Positions 1-9,892 are shown, numbered from the stretch's first letter. The stretch: DNA of 64,000 bases from Colwellia sp. PAMC 20917 (GCF_001767295.1 NZ_CP014944.1:4216001-4280000), one strand, 5' to 3'. Numbers and translations: made by a program. The notes: generated by a model from the sequence alone, not told the origin.

Positions 1-753
1 AAAAGCAGTGATCATTGGCTCGCGAGAAACACTAACTATTTCTCGATAACCAAAAGGGGTGACCGTAGCAACAATGGCGGGGAATACTACAAAACAAAGC
101 AGAGTTACCAAAACTATTGCACTAAGCATATAAACAACTAAACCATCGAGTTGGCTTGCATCAAGAGTAACAGCGGCACGCCAACCGATACAAAATATAC
201 CCAAAGGGGCAAATTTCATAATAAAACCATTAATGTTTGCGGTTGCTTGTTGTAAGTTTGAAAGCATTAACAAGGTTTGTCTTTTAGATTTAATCTTCAT
301 TAAACCAAGCCCCATACAGATACTAAAAAAAACTACCGCAGGGATTAAAGTATTTGCTAAGGCATTAAAAGGGTTTGCCGAGATAAATAAGTCAACCAAG
401 CTAAATTCTGGCACAGATTGTATGGTGTTATTAGAATAAAACTCGGCATGTTGCCATTGAGGAAAGGACAAAGGGGTGCTAAAAATAAAAAATAGTACGA
501 CCGCTATCATCATTAAGATAATCAATAAACTTTGTTTAGAGACCTTTTTGGCTTTACTCGGCGTAAGCCCACCTATACCAACAACTAGTGACAGCACAAT
601 ATAAGGCAGTACGGTCATTTGCAGGGCAGTAACAAAAGCATTTGCGGTGTTATCAATCACTGAATATTCGGTTGAAAAGTGATACCCCATCAACAACCCA
701 AGAAACATCGCTAAGATAATTTGTACTAATAACGGTGGTTTAACAAACAACAT
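1..753 (-). CDS. Dicarboxylate/amino acid:cation symporter (DAACS family), 3' part outside the window
   Basis: The minus strand is open from an ATG at 753 through position 1, giving about 251 residues with no stop. The translation begins MLFVKPPLLVQIILAMFLG and has long hydrophobic stretches separated by short loops, with a motif LQMTVLPYIVLSLVVGIGG typical of sodium/proton:dicarboxylate symporters (GltP/DctA type). Such proteins sit in the inner membrane and import C4-dicarboxylates or glutamate/aspartate with Na+ or H+. The substrate-binding C-terminal hairpins lie beyond the window, so substrate cannot be inferred. No strong ribosome binding site is visible before the ATG, so the start is tentative. 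Confidence 0.8.
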   Translation of the reverse strand, partial: MLFVKPPLLVQIILAMFLGLLMGYHFSTEYSVIDNTANAFVTALQMTVLPYIVLSLVVGIGGLTPSKAKKVSKQSLLIILMMIAVVLFFIFSTPLSFPQWQHAEFYSNNTIQSVPEFSLVDLFISANPFNALANTLIPAVVFFSICMGLGLMKIKSKRQTLLMLSNLQQATANINGFIMKFAPLGIFCIGWRAAVTLDASQLDGLVVYMLSAIVLVTLLCFVVFPAIVATVTPFGYREIVSVSREPMITAF

Positions 754-821
754 TAAAATATTGTACTCATAAGTATTTTGCCATAATAATTGTAACGAAC
801 TATTTGAAAATTATAATACAA

Positions 822-847
822 AAAAGCAGTGAACGTTCACTGCTTTT
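822..847 (-). terminator. Palindromic terminator after metG
   Basis: A perfect 26-bp palindrome (13-bp arms, AAAAGCAGTGAAC and its complement) lies 34 bp after the metG stop and, read on the minus strand, is followed by a run of T. It fits an intrinsic terminator separating metG from the downstream symporter gene. Confidence 0.75.
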
Positions 848-880
848 ATCTCTTTGGTATTAACAGCTGACAGAGGGTTG

Positions 881-2998
881 TTATTTCACCCGCATACCCG
901 GCTGTGCACCGTCGTCAGGATTTAATATCCATAAATCTTTACCACCAGGGCCTGCCGCAAGCACCATGCCTTCAGACATACCAAAACGCATTTTTCTTGG
1001 CGCCAAATTAGCAACCATCACGGTATGCTTACCAATTAAATCTTCTGGTTGATACGCTGACTTAATACCAGCAAACACTTGGCGTGTTTTACCACCTTCT
1101 TCTTTGGAATCAAGAGCAAGGGTCAAACGTAGCAGTTTATCAGCTTTTTCTACATGCTCGGCATTAATGATTTTTACTATACGCAAATCAATTTTAGCAA
1201 AATCGTCAAATTGAATTTCTTCGCTAATAGGATCACACCCTAATGGGTCATTAAGAGCCGCACTATTATCGACGATTTTTTCTTTTTTCGCTTTTTTTAC
1301 CGGTTTTTCAGCGTCATCTTTAACAAGTAAATTGTCTTTCGATGCATCTGTCATTGCGTTAACTTTATCCATGTCGACACGCTGTAGTAAGGCTTTAAAT
1401 TTATTGATCTTGTGGCTCGTCAATAATTTCTTATGTCCTTCCCAAGTTAATTCATCATTTAAAAACGTCGCTGTGCTATCAGCTAATACCGGTAATACTG
1501 GCTTTAAATAAATCATTAAGGTGCGAAACATATTGATACCTAGCGAACAGATGTCTTGCACTTCTTGTTGCTTAGTTTCATCTTTCACTAACTGCCATGG
1601 TTCTTTTACGGCTATATATTCGTTAACTTTGTCGGCCAATGCCATTATTTCACGCATACCACGGGCAAAATCACGCGCTTCATAGTGAGCGGCAATAGAG
1701 TCACCTGCCGCCATGACCTCTTCAGCGAGAGCTGGGTTGTCGATGTTTTCTGACAACATACCGTCAAAGCGTTTAGTGATGAAACTGGCACAACGTGAGG
1801 CAATATTAACCACTTTACCCACTAAGTCTGAATTGACTCGTTGCGCAAAATCTTCAAGATTTAAGTCTAAATCATCAATTTTATGGGTTAATTTAGCCGC
1901 ATAGTAATAACGTAAATATTCAGGATTTAAATGATCTAAATAAGTACGGCCTTTAATAAAGGTGCCTTTAGACTTAGACATTTTTGCGCCATTAACAGTC
2001 ACAAAACCATGAGCATGCACTGCCGTTGGTTTTCTAAAACCTGCACCTTCGAGCATAGCTGGCCAGAATAAACTATGAAAATATATAATGTCTTTGCCAA
2101 TAAAATGGTAGAGCTCAGCTTCTGAGTCAAGTGCCCAAAACGCATCAAAATCGATACCGGTTTTATCACATAAGTTTTTGAAACTGCCCATGTAACCAAT
2201 AGGAGCGTCTAGCCAGACATAAAAGTATTTGCCCGGAGCATTGGGTATTTCAAAGCCAAAATAAGGAGCGTCGCGGCTAATATCCCATTGTTGTAAACCA
2301 GACTCAAACCATTCAGCTAACTTATTAGCCATTTCATCTTGCAATGCGCCACTTCGTGTCCAATCTTGCAACATCTCACTAAAAGCAGGCAAGTCAAAGA
2401 AGTAGTGCTCTGAATCTTTTAATACTGGTGTTGCGCCAGAAACAACTGAACGCGGGTTTAGCACTTCAGTGGGCGAATACGTCGCGCCACACTCGTCACA
2501 GCTATCGCCGTTTTGATCGGCTGCCTGACACTTAGGACAAGTGCCCTTGACAAAGCGGTCAGGTAAGAACATCCCTTTTTCTGGATCGTATAGTTGAGAG
2601 ATGACTCTAGTTTTAATATGACCTTTAGCATGCAAACGATTATAAATTTCGTGAGCAAACGCTTCATTCTCTGGACTATGCGTTGAATGATAGTTATCGA
2701 AACTAATATGAAAGTCTGCAAAGTCGCTCATATGCTCTTCACGGACACCATTGATCATTTCTTCAGGTGTTACCCCTAACTCATGCGCTTTAAGCATAAT
2801 AGGCGTGCCATGGGCATCATCAGCACAAACAAAATAAGTTTCATGGCCGCGCATACGTTGAAAACGCACCCAAATATCGGTCTGAATATGTTCGAGTAAA
2901 TGACCTAAATGAATAGAGCCATTGGCATAAGGCAGCGCACAAGTTACAAGAATTTTACGTTTATTTTTAGCGGTTGATGATGACTCTGATAACGACAT
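881..2998 (-). CDS. metG: Methionine--tRNA ligase
   Basis: Charges tRNA-Met with methionine in the cytoplasm; essential. The protein (705 aa) starts [20 protein letters not shown] and has the HIGH-type motif as HLGH within the first 40 residues, a four-cysteine zinc knuckle (CPKC and CDEC), the KMSKS loop intact (KMSKSKGTF), and a C-terminal EMAP/tRNA-binding domain ([14 protein letters not shown]) as in long proteobacterial MetG dimers. A longer frame opens at 3064, but the ATG at 2998 places the catalytic N-terminus as in E. coli MetG, so 2998 is preferred. A lysine-rich linker precedes the C-terminal domain. Divergent from apbC, with about 100 bp between the starts. Confidence 0.97.
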   Translation of the reverse strand: MSLSESSSTAKNKRKILVTCALPYANGSIHLGHLLEHIQTDIWVRFQRMRGHETYFVCADDAHGTPIMLKAHELGVTPEEMINGVREEHMSDFADFHISFDNYHSTHSPENEAFAHEIYNRLHAKGHIKTRVISQLYDPEKGMFLPDRFVKGTCPKCQAADQNGDSCDECGATYSPTEVLNPRSVVSGATPVLKDSEHYFFDLPAFSEMLQDWTRSGALQDEMANKLAEWFESGLQQWDISRDAPYFGFEIPNAPGKYFYVWLDAPIGYMGSFKNLCDKTGIDFDAFWALDSEAELYHFIGKDIIYFHSLFWPAMLEGAGFRKPTAVHAHGFVTVNGAKMSKSKGTFIKGRTYLDHLNPEYLRYYYAAKLTHKIDDLDLNLEDFAQRVNSDLVGKVVNIASRCASFITKRFDGMLSENIDNPALAEEVMAAGDSIAAHYEARDFARGMREIMALADKVNEYIAVKEPWQLVKDETKQQEVQDICSLGINMFRTLMIYLKPVLPVLADSTATFLNDELTWEGHKKLLTSHKINKFKALLQRVDMDKVNAMTDASKDNLLVKDDAEKPVKKAKKEKIVDNSAALNDPLGCDPISEEIQFDDFAKIDLRIVKIINAEHVEKADKLLRLTLALDSKEEGGKTRQVFAGIKSAYQPEDLIGKHTVMVANLAPRKMRFGMSEGMVLAAGPGGKDLWILNPDDGAQPGMRVK

Positions 2999-3103
2999 AT
3001 AAAGTTTACATTTATTGGTGGTAATTATGAGGGGAATGGTACAGAATTTGTCATTACTTTTCATTAATAATTATTGCCTAAACGCGATAAAGTGCCTTTT
3101 AAA

Positions 3104-4201
3104 ATGTTCTCAAAGATATTTTCGTCAAAAACACTCCCCAGTGACGCTAAACAAACGCTTGTTGATAGCTTAAATCGTTATCGCAGTGAAAATTTTCCTC
3201 AAGGAATGCTGTATCCTGATATTGACCCTGAAATTACCTTAGAAAAAGGCAATGATATTGTCATTAAATTGTCTTTACCTTTCCCCTGCAATAGTGAAAT
3301 ACACTTATTAAGTGAAATGCTTACTAAAGAAGTTAAGCAAACCGTTCGTTTTGATGTTAAGTACAATGTTAAGCCGGTTCGCCGCCATGAACTCCTAGGT
3401 ATAAAGAATATTATTGCTATTGCCTCTGGAAAAGGTGGAGTAGGGAAGTCGACAACAGCGGTTAATCTTGCCTATGCGTTAATCGCAGAAGGAGCCTCGG
3501 TTGGCATTTTAGACGCTGATATTTATGGCCCATCAGTTCCTACATTACTGGGTTTAAAAGGAGCAAAGCCTAGCTCTGATGATGGTAAGTTACTCACGCC
3601 AATAAATGCCAATGGTTTAAGCGCAATGTCGCTGGGTTTTTTAGTCGATGAGGATGATGCAACTGTTTGGCGAGGTCCAATGGCAAGCAGAGCTTTTAGT
3701 CAATTACTTAACGAAACTGATTGGCAAGGTATAGATTATTTAATTGTTGATATGCCCCCAGGCACCGGTGATATTCAATTAACGTTATCACAACAAGTAC
3801 CCGTGGCAGCTTCTGTGGTTATTACCACACCACAAGATATAGCACTGGCTGACGCGATAAAGGGTATTGCGATGTTTGAACAAGTAAAAGTACCTGTGCT
3901 TGGTATTATTGAAAATATGAGTTATCACCAATGCGAAAATTGTGGTCACCATTCACACTTGTTTGGTGAAGGTGGAGGTCAACGGGTTGCCAATAAATAT
4001 GATACGCAACTTTTAGGACAACTGCCGCTTGATGTCAGTATTCGTCGCGATGCAGACCAAGGGGTTTCGCCATTATTAACAGATAACACTAGTAACATCA
4101 GTGAGCAATACCGTAAGATAGCGCGAACTATCGCTGCACAATTATATCTGCAGTTGGATTCACGCAGTCCAAATACCGCAAAAATATTGATTGAAGATTA
4201 G
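3104..4201 (+). CDS. apbC: Iron-sulfur cluster carrier protein ApbC/Mrp (P-loop ATPase)
   Basis: Mrp/NBP35-family cytosolic ATPase that binds and transfers Fe-S clusters. The 365-residue product has an N-terminal MIP18-like region, then a deviant Walker A (GKGGVGKST, residues about 109-117), a Walker B region (DYLIVDMPPGTGD) and a C-terminal CENC motif whose cysteines bridge the Fe-S cluster in the dimer. The frame extends to a TTG at 3074, but the ATG at 3104 is the more natural start. The neighbours metG and dcd are a common arrangement in gammaproteobacteria. Confidence 0.95.
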   Translation: MFSKIFSSKTLPSDAKQTLVDSLNRYRSENFPQGMLYPDIDPEITLEKGNDIVIKLSLPFPCNSEIHLLSEMLTKEVKQTVRFDVKYNVKPVRRHELLGIKNIIAIASGKGGVGKSTTAVNLAYALIAEGASVGILDADIYGPSVPTLLGLKGAKPSSDDGKLLTPINANGLSAMSLGFLVDEDDATVWRGPMASRAFSQLLNETDWQGIDYLIVDMPPGTGDIQLTLSQQVPVAASVVITTPQDIALADAIKGIAMFEQVKVPVLGIIENMSYHQCENCGHHSHLFGEGGGQRVANKYDTQLLGQLPLDVSIRRDADQGVSPLLTDNTSNISEQYRKIARTIAAQLYLQLDSRSPNTAKILIED

Positions 4202-4252
4202 CCTTTATAGCTAATTCCCTAACCTTAAAGTAATAACGTAAGAAGAACTAAC

Positions 4253-4849
4253 ATGAGATTGTCCGACAAAGACATAGAAACATCGCTTGAAAGAGGTGAA
4301 ATTATTATTACACCCGCACCCGATAGCAGTATGATTTCAGGGGTAAGTGTTGATATTCGTTTAGGTAATGAATTTCGCGTTTTTCAAGATCATACCGCAC
4401 CTTATATCGACTTAAGTGGTCCCAAAGCTGAAATGCAAAAAGCGATGGACTCAGTAATGAGTGATGAAATTGTTATCGCTGATGGTGAGGCTTTCTTTTT
4501 ACATCCAGGTGAATTAGCGCTAGCGGTTACCTATGAGTCGGTTACCCTACCTGATAATATCGTTGGTTGGTTGGATGGTCGTTCATCATTAGCGCGCTTG
4601 GGCTTAATGGTCCATGTTACCGCGCATCGCATCGATCCCGGTTGGTCTGGACAGATTGTTTTAGAGTTTTATAATAGTGGTAAGCTTCCTTTGGCGCTTC
4701 GCCCTAAAATGAAAATAGCGGCACTAAATTTTGAAACTATGTCTTCAAGCGCTGCACGTCCTTATAATAAACGTGAAGATGCCAAATATAAAAATCAAAC
4801 AGGTGCTGTTGCTAGCCGTATTAGTCAAGATGAAGCTTCTAAAAACTAA
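4253..4849 (+). CDS. dcd: dCTP deaminase
   Basis: Converts dCTP to dUTP and ammonia, supplying dUMP for thymidylate synthesis. The 198-aa length matches E. coli Dcd. The conserved block with [21 protein letters not shown] and GQIVLEFYN contains the catalytic glutamate and nucleotide-binding residues, and the C-terminus has the usual lysine-rich tail. It follows apbC by 51 bp in the same direction, so the two may be cotranscribed. Its last codons run into a 7-bp tandem repeat which supplies the TAA stop. Confidence 0.97.
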   Translation: MRLSDKDIETSLERGEIIITPAPDSSMISGVSVDIRLGNEFRVFQDHTAPYIDLSGPKAEMQKAMDSVMSDEIVIADGEAFFLHPGELALAVTYESVTLPDNIVGWLDGRSSLARLGLMVHVTAHRIDPGWSGQIVLEFYNSGKLPLALRPKMKIAALNFETMSSSAARPYNKREDAKYKNQTGAVASRISQDEASKN

Positions 4850-4882
4850 AAACTAAAAACTAAAAACTAAAAACTAAAAACT
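4841..4882 (+). repeat. Six tandem copies of a 7-bp unit (AAAAACT) at the dcd 3' end
   Basis: The unit AAAAACT is repeated six times without change, from the last sense codons of dcd to the foot of the terminator. The first repeats supply the dcd stop codon, so changes in copy number would not lengthen the protein. Confidence 0.95.
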
Positions 4883-4920
4883 AAAAAGCCGTAAAATGAA
4901 TGATCATTTTACGGCTTTTT
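4883..4920. terminator. Bidirectional terminator between dcd and the YvcK-family gene
   Basis: A perfect 17-bp stem (AAAAAGCCGTAAAATGA and its complement) encloses a 4-base loop, with A-tract on one side and T-tract on the other. Placed between two convergent genes, it can stop transcription in both directions. Confidence 0.93.
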
Positions 4921-4936
4921 ATCAACAGTCTAAAAA

Positions 4937-5845
4937 CTAGGCAGAAATACTATTTTGTTTATCAATACCACTTATGCAAAGTTTTAATGCCTGTAACAGT
5001 TTCTCTTTATCGTGGTTATGACTGTCTGAACCATTAGAAAGGTCGCAATGAATCACGGGTAAAATAGTAGATGTTACCGTTTCATTTTGACAAATAACAC
5101 TATCAATAGGTAAACAGCCAATATTTTCTTTGATCCAATTAAGTTTCTCATCTAATGATAATGCTGCGGCTGGACTATCTTCTGGCCCTAAGTTCTCAAT
5201 AAATACACAATGAGCAGAGCTTGCCTGAATCGCTTTAGTAATATCTCGCACTAACAAGGGTGGAATAACGCTGGTAAGAAAGCTCCCAGGGCCTAAAATA
5301 ATCAAATCAGCAGACCTTATTGACTCAATACACAAAGGCAAGGTTTTAACCAACGGGGCCAATAATAATTTTTCTGGCATTATCGGCATTTTATCAACTG
5401 AGAGTTCACCTATTTTACAACGTCCCTTGGGGTAGAAGGCCATAAGATCGGTTGGTGTCTCTGACATCGGATATAAAGGCGTTCTAACCCCTAATAAACG
5501 TCTGACAAGCTTTATCGAATCAAGTGGCCGAGATTGCAATTTCCCCAGGGCATATAAAATAAGATTTCCTAGATTGTGACCACCCAGTTCATCTTGCCCA
5601 TCAAATCTAAAATCAAATAACTGGCTGCCAACAGAGTCCTCATCAACAAGTAATGTTAAACAATTACGTAAATCGCCCCAAGCAATAGAACTACTGCGCT
5701 TACGTAAGCGGCCAGTAGAGCCTCCATTATCGGTTGTGGTTACTATACCCGTTAACTGCTTTTTTAAAAAAGAGAGAGTAGATAACACACGACCTAAACC
5801 GTGTCCGCCACCAATAGCGACAACATTTAGCTTTTCTAGCTGCAT
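4937..5845 (-). CDS. yvcK: YvcK/CofD-family protein (gluconeogenesis factor-like)
   Basis: 302 residues with the family N-terminus VVAIGGGHGLGRVLSTL, a TTDNGGSTGRLR motif, WGDLRNCL and HNLGNLIL: all hallmarks of the YvcK/YbhK group, related to the CofD phospholactate transferase fold. Family members bind UDP-sugars and affect cell shape or growth on gluconeogenic carbon sources; the biochemical activity in gammaproteobacteria is not settled. It is convergent with dcd and shares its terminator. The start ATG at 5845 directly precedes the conserved N-terminal strand. Confidence 0.88.
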   Translation of the reverse strand: MQLEKLNVVAIGGGHGLGRVLSTLSFLKKQLTGIVTTTDNGGSTGRLRKRSSSIAWGDLRNCLTLLVDEDSVGSQLFDFRFDGQDELGGHNLGNLILYALGKLQSRPLDSIKLVRRLLGVRTPLYPMSETPTDLMAFYPKGRCKIGELSVDKMPIMPEKLLLAPLVKTLPLCIESIRSADLIILGPGSFLTSVIPPLLVRDITKAIQASSAHCVFIENLGPEDSPAAALSLDEKLNWIKENIGCLPIDSVICQNETVTSTILPVIHCDLSNGSDSHNHDKEKLLQALKLCISGIDKQNSISA

Positions 5846-6147
5846 GAAAAATTCTTATTATTATATCTTAGTGCAACTTTACCCCCAATTTTGTCATAAA
5901 GAAACTATAAACCCTTATTTCATTGAGCTTGCCTACGTGTATTCTTTGAAATTAGGGAAAAAATAGCACCTTGTAGATAAATAATCGTTTAACATTAGCG
6001 ACATCGCTTAATTGCAGATAAATAAAAGCCCTTTCAAAAAGTTGATATTGATAAATCACTGATTAAACAAAAAATAGTCAACTTGGCGTTTAAGTAAACA
6101 CTTAACTAAAAACTTTGCAAAAAATACCTTTTTATCTAAAATAATAG
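5846..6147. other. Intergenic region upstream of the tRNA operon
   Basis: AT-rich spacer between the divergent YvcK-family gene and the tRNA promoter. A short frame at 5736-5966 runs mostly inside the YvcK gene and has no coding character. No other feature is evident before the promoter at 6148. Confidence 0.6.
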
Positions 6148-6176
6148 TTGACAGTTTTAGGGCGGGTGCTTAGAAT
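6148..6176 (+). promoter_or_regulatory. Strong sigma-70 promoter of the tRNA operon
   Basis: A perfect -35 TTGACA (6148-6153), a 17-bp spacer and a -10 TAGAAT (6171-6176) are followed by a GC-rich discriminator (GCGCCTCG), the usual mark of stable RNA promoters under stringent control. It lies about 80 bp before the tRNA-Ala gene. Confidence 0.85.
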
Positions 6177-6257
6177 GCGCCTCGCTTTCAACGAGTGATT
6201 AATCATTTGTTAGGCAATGAATTTATAGCATATTAGGCCATGTTATTAATTTGTAGC

Positions 6258-6333
6258 GGGGCTATAGCTCAGCTGGGAGAGCGCTTCGCTGGCAGCGAAG
6301 AGGTCTGCGGTTCGATCCCGCATAGCTCCACCA
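6258..6333 (+). tRNA. tRNA-Ala (anticodon GGC)
   Basis: 76 nt including an encoded CCA. The anticodon stem CTTCG/CGAAG closes a loop CTGGCAG with anticodon GGC; the acceptor GGGGCTA pairs with TAGCTCC and the T-loop is GGTTCGATCC. First gene of the tRNA operon. Confidence 0.97.
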
Positions 6334-6439
6334 AGTTTTAAGTTATTTAATTAAGTTAATCTTTATTTGAGTAATATTGGTTTTAAGTGCTTTTTTATCA
6401 CTTAAAATAGAAAAGTTTACTTTTCACGATAGTATTTGT

Positions 6440-6515
6440 GTCCCTATCGTCTAGAGGCCTAGGACACCGCCCTTTCACGGCGGTAACAGGGGTTCGAATC
6501 CCCTTAGGGATGCCA
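6440..6515 (+). tRNA. tRNA-Glu (anticodon TTC), copy 1
   Basis: 76 nt with encoded CCA. Acceptor GTCCCTA pairs with TAGGGAT, the anticodon stem CCGCC/GGCGG encloses CTTTCAC (TTC), and the T-arm is GGGGTTCGAATCCCC. First of four identical copies. Confidence 0.97.
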
Positions 6516-6700
6516 CTTATTTTTTATCGCCATATTGGCAGTAATTAAATAAGTAAACAGGGTATAACAAACTAGGTCTTGTTATCTCCTTTGATTGAAA
6601 GATTTTTTCAATGATAAAAACAAGATGTAAATCTTGTCCGATGCTTTTCTAAGTAGTTGAACCTTGTTTATTCAATGTTCACTTGCTCAATAGTTTTAGT

Positions 6701-6776
6701 GTCCCTATCGTCTAGAGGCCTAGGACACCGCCCTTTCACGGCGGTAACAGGGGTTCGAATCCCCTTAGGGATGCCA
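6701..6776 (+). tRNA. tRNA-Glu (anticodon TTC), copy 2
   Basis: Identical to copy 1 and exactly 261 bp further on; same TTC anticodon and encoded CCA. Confidence 0.97.
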
Positions 6777-6961
6777 CTTATTTTTTATTTCCTTTATCGG
6801 AAGTTAATAAATAGGTAAAAAGGGTATAACAAACTAGGTCTTGTTGTTTCCTTTGGTTGAAGAACGTTTCAATCATAAAAGCGAGATGAAAATCTTGTTT
6901 GATGCTTTTCTAAGTAGTTGAACCTTGTTTATTCAATGTTCACTTACTCAATAGTTTTAGT

Positions 6962-7037
6962 GTCCCTATCGTCTAGAGGCCTAGGACACCGCCCTTTCAC
7001 GGCGGTAACAGGGGTTCGAATCCCCTTAGGGATGCCA
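6962..7037 (+). tRNA. tRNA-Glu (anticodon TTC), copy 3
   Basis: Identical to copy 1, again 261 bp after the previous copy; the spacer before it is nearly the same as the spacer before copy 4. Confidence 0.97.
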
Positions 7038-7222
7038 CTTATTTTTTATTTCCTTTATCGGAAGTTAATAAATAGGTAAAAAGGGTATAACAAACTAGGT
7101 CTTGTTGTTTCCTTTGGTTGAAGAACGTTTCAATCATAAAAGCGAGATGAAAATCTTGTTTGATGCTTTTCTAAGTAGTTGAACCTTGTTTATTCAATGT
7201 TCACTTGCTCAATAGTTTTAGT

Positions 7223-7298
7223 GTCCCTATCGTCTAGAGGCCTAGGACACCGCCCTTTCACGGCGGTAACAGGGGTTCGAATCCCCTTAGGGATGCCA
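7223..7298 (+). tRNA. tRNA-Glu (anticodon TTC), copy 4
   Basis: Identical to copy 1, 261 bp after copy 3. Last gene of the operon, followed by a terminator at 7350. Confidence 0.97.
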
Positions 7299-7349
7299 CT
7301 TATTTTTTATGTAACGAGTTTACTAGAGAGTCAGTGCTATAAGTGATAT

Positions 7350-7378
7350 AAAAAAACCGACTTATTGTCGGTTTTTTT
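7350..7378 (+). terminator. Intrinsic terminator of the tRNA operon
   Basis: 12-bp stem (AAAAAAACCGAC and complement) with loop TTATT, ending in seven T; 51 bp after the last tRNA. The region 7379-7677 that follows holds nothing recognisable. Confidence 0.93.
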
Positions 7379-7677
7379 ATGCTTGAAATTTGATGCTTCA
7401 ACAAGAAGATTACCTTAAGTCTATTTTAAGCATTTAAGCAATCCTGTGTTACATTGCTAAGCTTGCAACATACAAAGTGACTTATGATCACCTTTTTCGA
7501 GTTTGTCTGCTAGGGTGCTTTAGCTTTTTCGTCGTGCTATCACTATTTTATTATCTGACAATCTTATGAATTTACTGAGCAGCTTAAAGGCGATAGTGAA
7601 AGCAAAGTAACAGGATGACCTGTTACTTATTAGCAAATCAATCTTTAGTGACCAGCGTACTGGTTAAAGCCATTATA

Positions 7678-9252
7678 TTACTGCTTATTCGGTTTGATCA
7701 TCGCTAAGCTTTCCTCAGCAAAACCAACGCCAGCCTCAGTATAGAAGTTAAACACTTTATCTACGCCAAAGGTTTCAATCTCTTGGCGCTCATCATCAAA
7801 CCGAGCAATAGCCGCTATTTGACCCTGATAATTTGCATGTCTTAATTGTAAGGTTATATTTTTAATATCTTGAATTTGTGGCAGAGCGAGCAAGATTAAC
7901 TCTAGTTTCTCTATTTTTATATTTTCCCAAAAATCGATATTCTCAGCGTCACCACAAAATGCTTGTACGTTATTGTCATTTAACCAAGCGATTTTACCTT
8001 GGTCGGCATCTAATCCCCATACTTGACCCGTAGCCTGGCTGTCTAAAGCTTTATAAGCGCCCATACCAACGCGTCCCATACCAATTACAACAATCGGTGC
8101 ATCACAAGGTTGTATAAAGTTATCTTCGCTGAGTTTACTTTTTCTTTCGTATTTACAAATAAACAATTTATGCCGAGTGAAAATCTGATGAGCATAGTTA
8201 TAAGTGATATTAGTAATAATAAACGATAAGGAAACGGCCAAGGACAAAATGACCAACCAATCATTTGTTAACCAGCCATTTTTTGTTGATAGCGAAGCGA
8301 TGATCAAACCAAACTCACTAAAATTGCTTAATGCTAGTGCAGTTAAGTAAGAGGTTCTGCCACGTAATTTAAATTGTGTGAATAAGAAAAAGAACAAGCA
8401 AAATTTTACAGGGATAAGTAAAGTTAGTAGACCTGCCATAGCAAGCATTTCTAATGTGGGTAATGCAGTAAAGCCAATAGATAAGAAAAAACCAATTAAA
8501 AAGAGATCTTTAAAGCCCATCAATGATTTATTAATTTCGCTGGCTTTACTGTGCGAAGCCAAATACATCCCGACGAGCAGGGCGCCTAAATCGCCTTTAA
8601 TACTCACTAACTCAAAAAGTTCATAGGCACCAAAGGCTAAGAAAAACCCGGTTAGCGGAATAAGCTCACCGTGGCCTACTTGGTCAATAAGTTTATTGAT
8701 TAACGGCTTTATCAAAAAGGCGCTTAACAACAGTAAAGCCCATAATGTTGGAGACTTACCGGTCGCCACCACTAAAAATATTACCGCGACAATATCTTGT
8801 ATCACTAAAATTCCCACGGCTAATTTACCGTGGCGCGTGCGCATTTCGCCGTGATCTTCCATCAGCTTAACGACACAAACCGTACTACTAAAGCTCAAGG
8901 CAAAAATAATTAAACCTAAGGTGTAGAAAGACAAATCAGCAAAGTAGCTAATAGCAGCAAGGGCGAATAATTTTAGCAGCAAAGCACCTATTAACACCCA
9001 AGTGACACTATGAGACAAACTACCTAACCAAACTTCTTTTTTTAATAAGTCTTTAACATTAAGTTTTAAGCCAATAGTAAATAACATTAAGGTTATGCCT
9101 AGGTTTGCTAATGTATTGATACTGTCGTCGGCTTGAAAACCGAGAAAATTTAGTAAAAATCCCGCAAATAAATAACCAATTGATGGTGGTAATGAAAATG
9201 ACTTTGCCGCCATCCCACAACCGAAGGCAAATAGAATCCAAATAAAGTCCAT
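7678..9252 (-). CDS. Cation:proton antiporter, CPA2 family, with a C-terminal TrkA-N (RCK) domain
   Basis: 524 residues. The first ~370 form about a dozen membrane segments of the Na+/H+ exchanger (CPA2, KefB/YbaL-like) fold, with the conserved FALSFSSTVCVVKLMED and GILVIQDIVAVIFL segments holding the transport-site residues. Residues ~385-520 are a cytosolic TrkA-N domain opening with a Rossmann motif (VVIGMGRVGMGAY), which in Kef proteins senses nucleotides or glutathione and gates K+/H+ exchange. It starts 1 bp after the tesA stop, so the two genes are transcribed together. Ion specificity cannot be read from the sequence. Confidence 0.9.
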   Translation of the reverse strand: MDFIWILFAFGCGMAAKSFSLPPSIGYLFAGFLLNFLGFQADDSINTLANLGITLMLFTIGLKLNVKDLLKKEVWLGSLSHSVTWVLIGALLLKLFALAAISYFADLSFYTLGLIIFALSFSSTVCVVKLMEDHGEMRTRHGKLAVGILVIQDIVAVIFLVVATGKSPTLWALLLLSAFLIKPLINKLIDQVGHGELIPLTGFFLAFGAYELFELVSIKGDLGALLVGMYLASHSKASEINKSLMGFKDLFLIGFFLSIGFTALPTLEMLAMAGLLTLLIPVKFCLFFFLFTQFKLRGRTSYLTALALSNFSEFGLIIASLSTKNGWLTNDWLVILSLAVSLSFIITNITYNYAHQIFTRHKLFICKYERKSKLSEDNFIQPCDAPIVVIGMGRVGMGAYKALDSQATGQVWGLDADQGKIAWLNDNNVQAFCGDAENIDFWENIKIEKLELILLALPQIQDIKNITLQLRHANYQGQIAAIARFDDERQEIETFGVDKVFNFYTEAGVGFAEESLAMIKPNKQ

Positions 9253-9253
9253 A

Positions 9254-9892
9254 TTATTTTTCCATTATTTCTGTAAACTGACTAGCGACAAACTCAGCAA
9301 TAATTGGCTGAGCTTTAACATTGGGGTGAATGCCATCTTTTTGCATTAAACTGGCGTCGGTGACTAATGGCTCAACAAAAAACGGTAACAAGTTAATGTT
9401 AGTTTCAGCGGCAACATCAATAAATACTTGTTCGAACATCTTATTATAACGAGGCCCATAATTTGGGGTGATTTTGATTTGATAGAGTGTCACTGGAATT
9501 TTTTTATCTTGAGCGAGCTTTATCATTTGTAACAAATTATTTTTAATTTTCTTTGGGGAGTAGCCTCTAAGGCCATCATTACCACCAAGTTCTATCACTA
9601 AATGGTCAACCTTTTCTTTGGCTAATATTCCCGGTAACCTTGATAAACCGCCTGTTGTAGTCTCACCACTAATGCTAGCATTAGTGATCTTATAAGGACT
9701 TTTTTGCGTAGTTAATTGTGTATTTAGCAGGTGAACCCAGCCTTGGTTTTGTTTCATTCCATAGCTTGCACTAACACTATCACCTAGTAGTAAAATAGAA
9801 TGCCTGGCTGAAGGGTTAGCCAATGTCGAAAAAGATATAGAAATTAAAGCTATTAAGCTTAAAAACAAAATATAAATGGGATGTTTATTCAT
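9254..9892 (-). CDS. tesA: SGNH-family esterase / acyl-CoA thioesterase I (arylesterase)
   Basis: About 212 aa with an N-terminal signal peptide (MNKHPIYILFLSLIALIS, cleavage near LANPSA), so periplasmic. All SGNH blocks are present: GDSVSASYG (catalytic Ser), the block I-III Gly and GGNDGL (Asn), and DGIHPN (catalytic Asp and His). It hydrolyses acyl thioesters, esters and lysophospholipids in the family. The chosen start at 9892 overlaps the ATG of ybbA on the other strand (shared CATG); an ATG seven codons upstream exists but would extend into ybbA. The tesA/ybbA divergence is conserved in gammaproteobacteria. Confidence 0.92.
   Translation of the reverse strand: MNKHPIYILFLSLIALISISFSTLANPSARHSILLLGDSVSASYGMKQNQGWVHLLNTQLTTQKSPYKITNASISGETTTGGLSRLPGILAKEKVDHLVIELGGNDGLRGYSPKKIKNNLLQMIKLAQDKKIPVTLYQIKITPNYGPRYNKMFEQVFIDVAAETNINLLPFFVEPLVTDASLMQKDGIHPNVKAQPIIAEFVASQFTEIMEK

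Larger units (their letters stand above)
6440..7298 (+). repeat. Tandem amplification of a 261-bp tRNA-Glu unit
   Basis: The four tRNA-Glu genes start at 6440, 6701, 6962 and 7223, a constant 261-bp period. The 185-bp spacers are also alike (for example TATAACAAACTAGGTCTTGTT recurs in each, within its longer similar context), with the second and third nearly identical and the first more diverged. This indicates duplication of the whole unit. Confidence 0.95.

Noticed and set aside
233-439. Plus-strand ORF of 68 aa near the window start
   Set aside because: It is antisense to the symporter gene, which has clear family motifs.
6440-7298. Regularly spaced repeats like a CRISPR array
   Set aside because: The repeated 76-bp units are complete tRNA-Glu genes and the spacers are alike; there are no cas genes.
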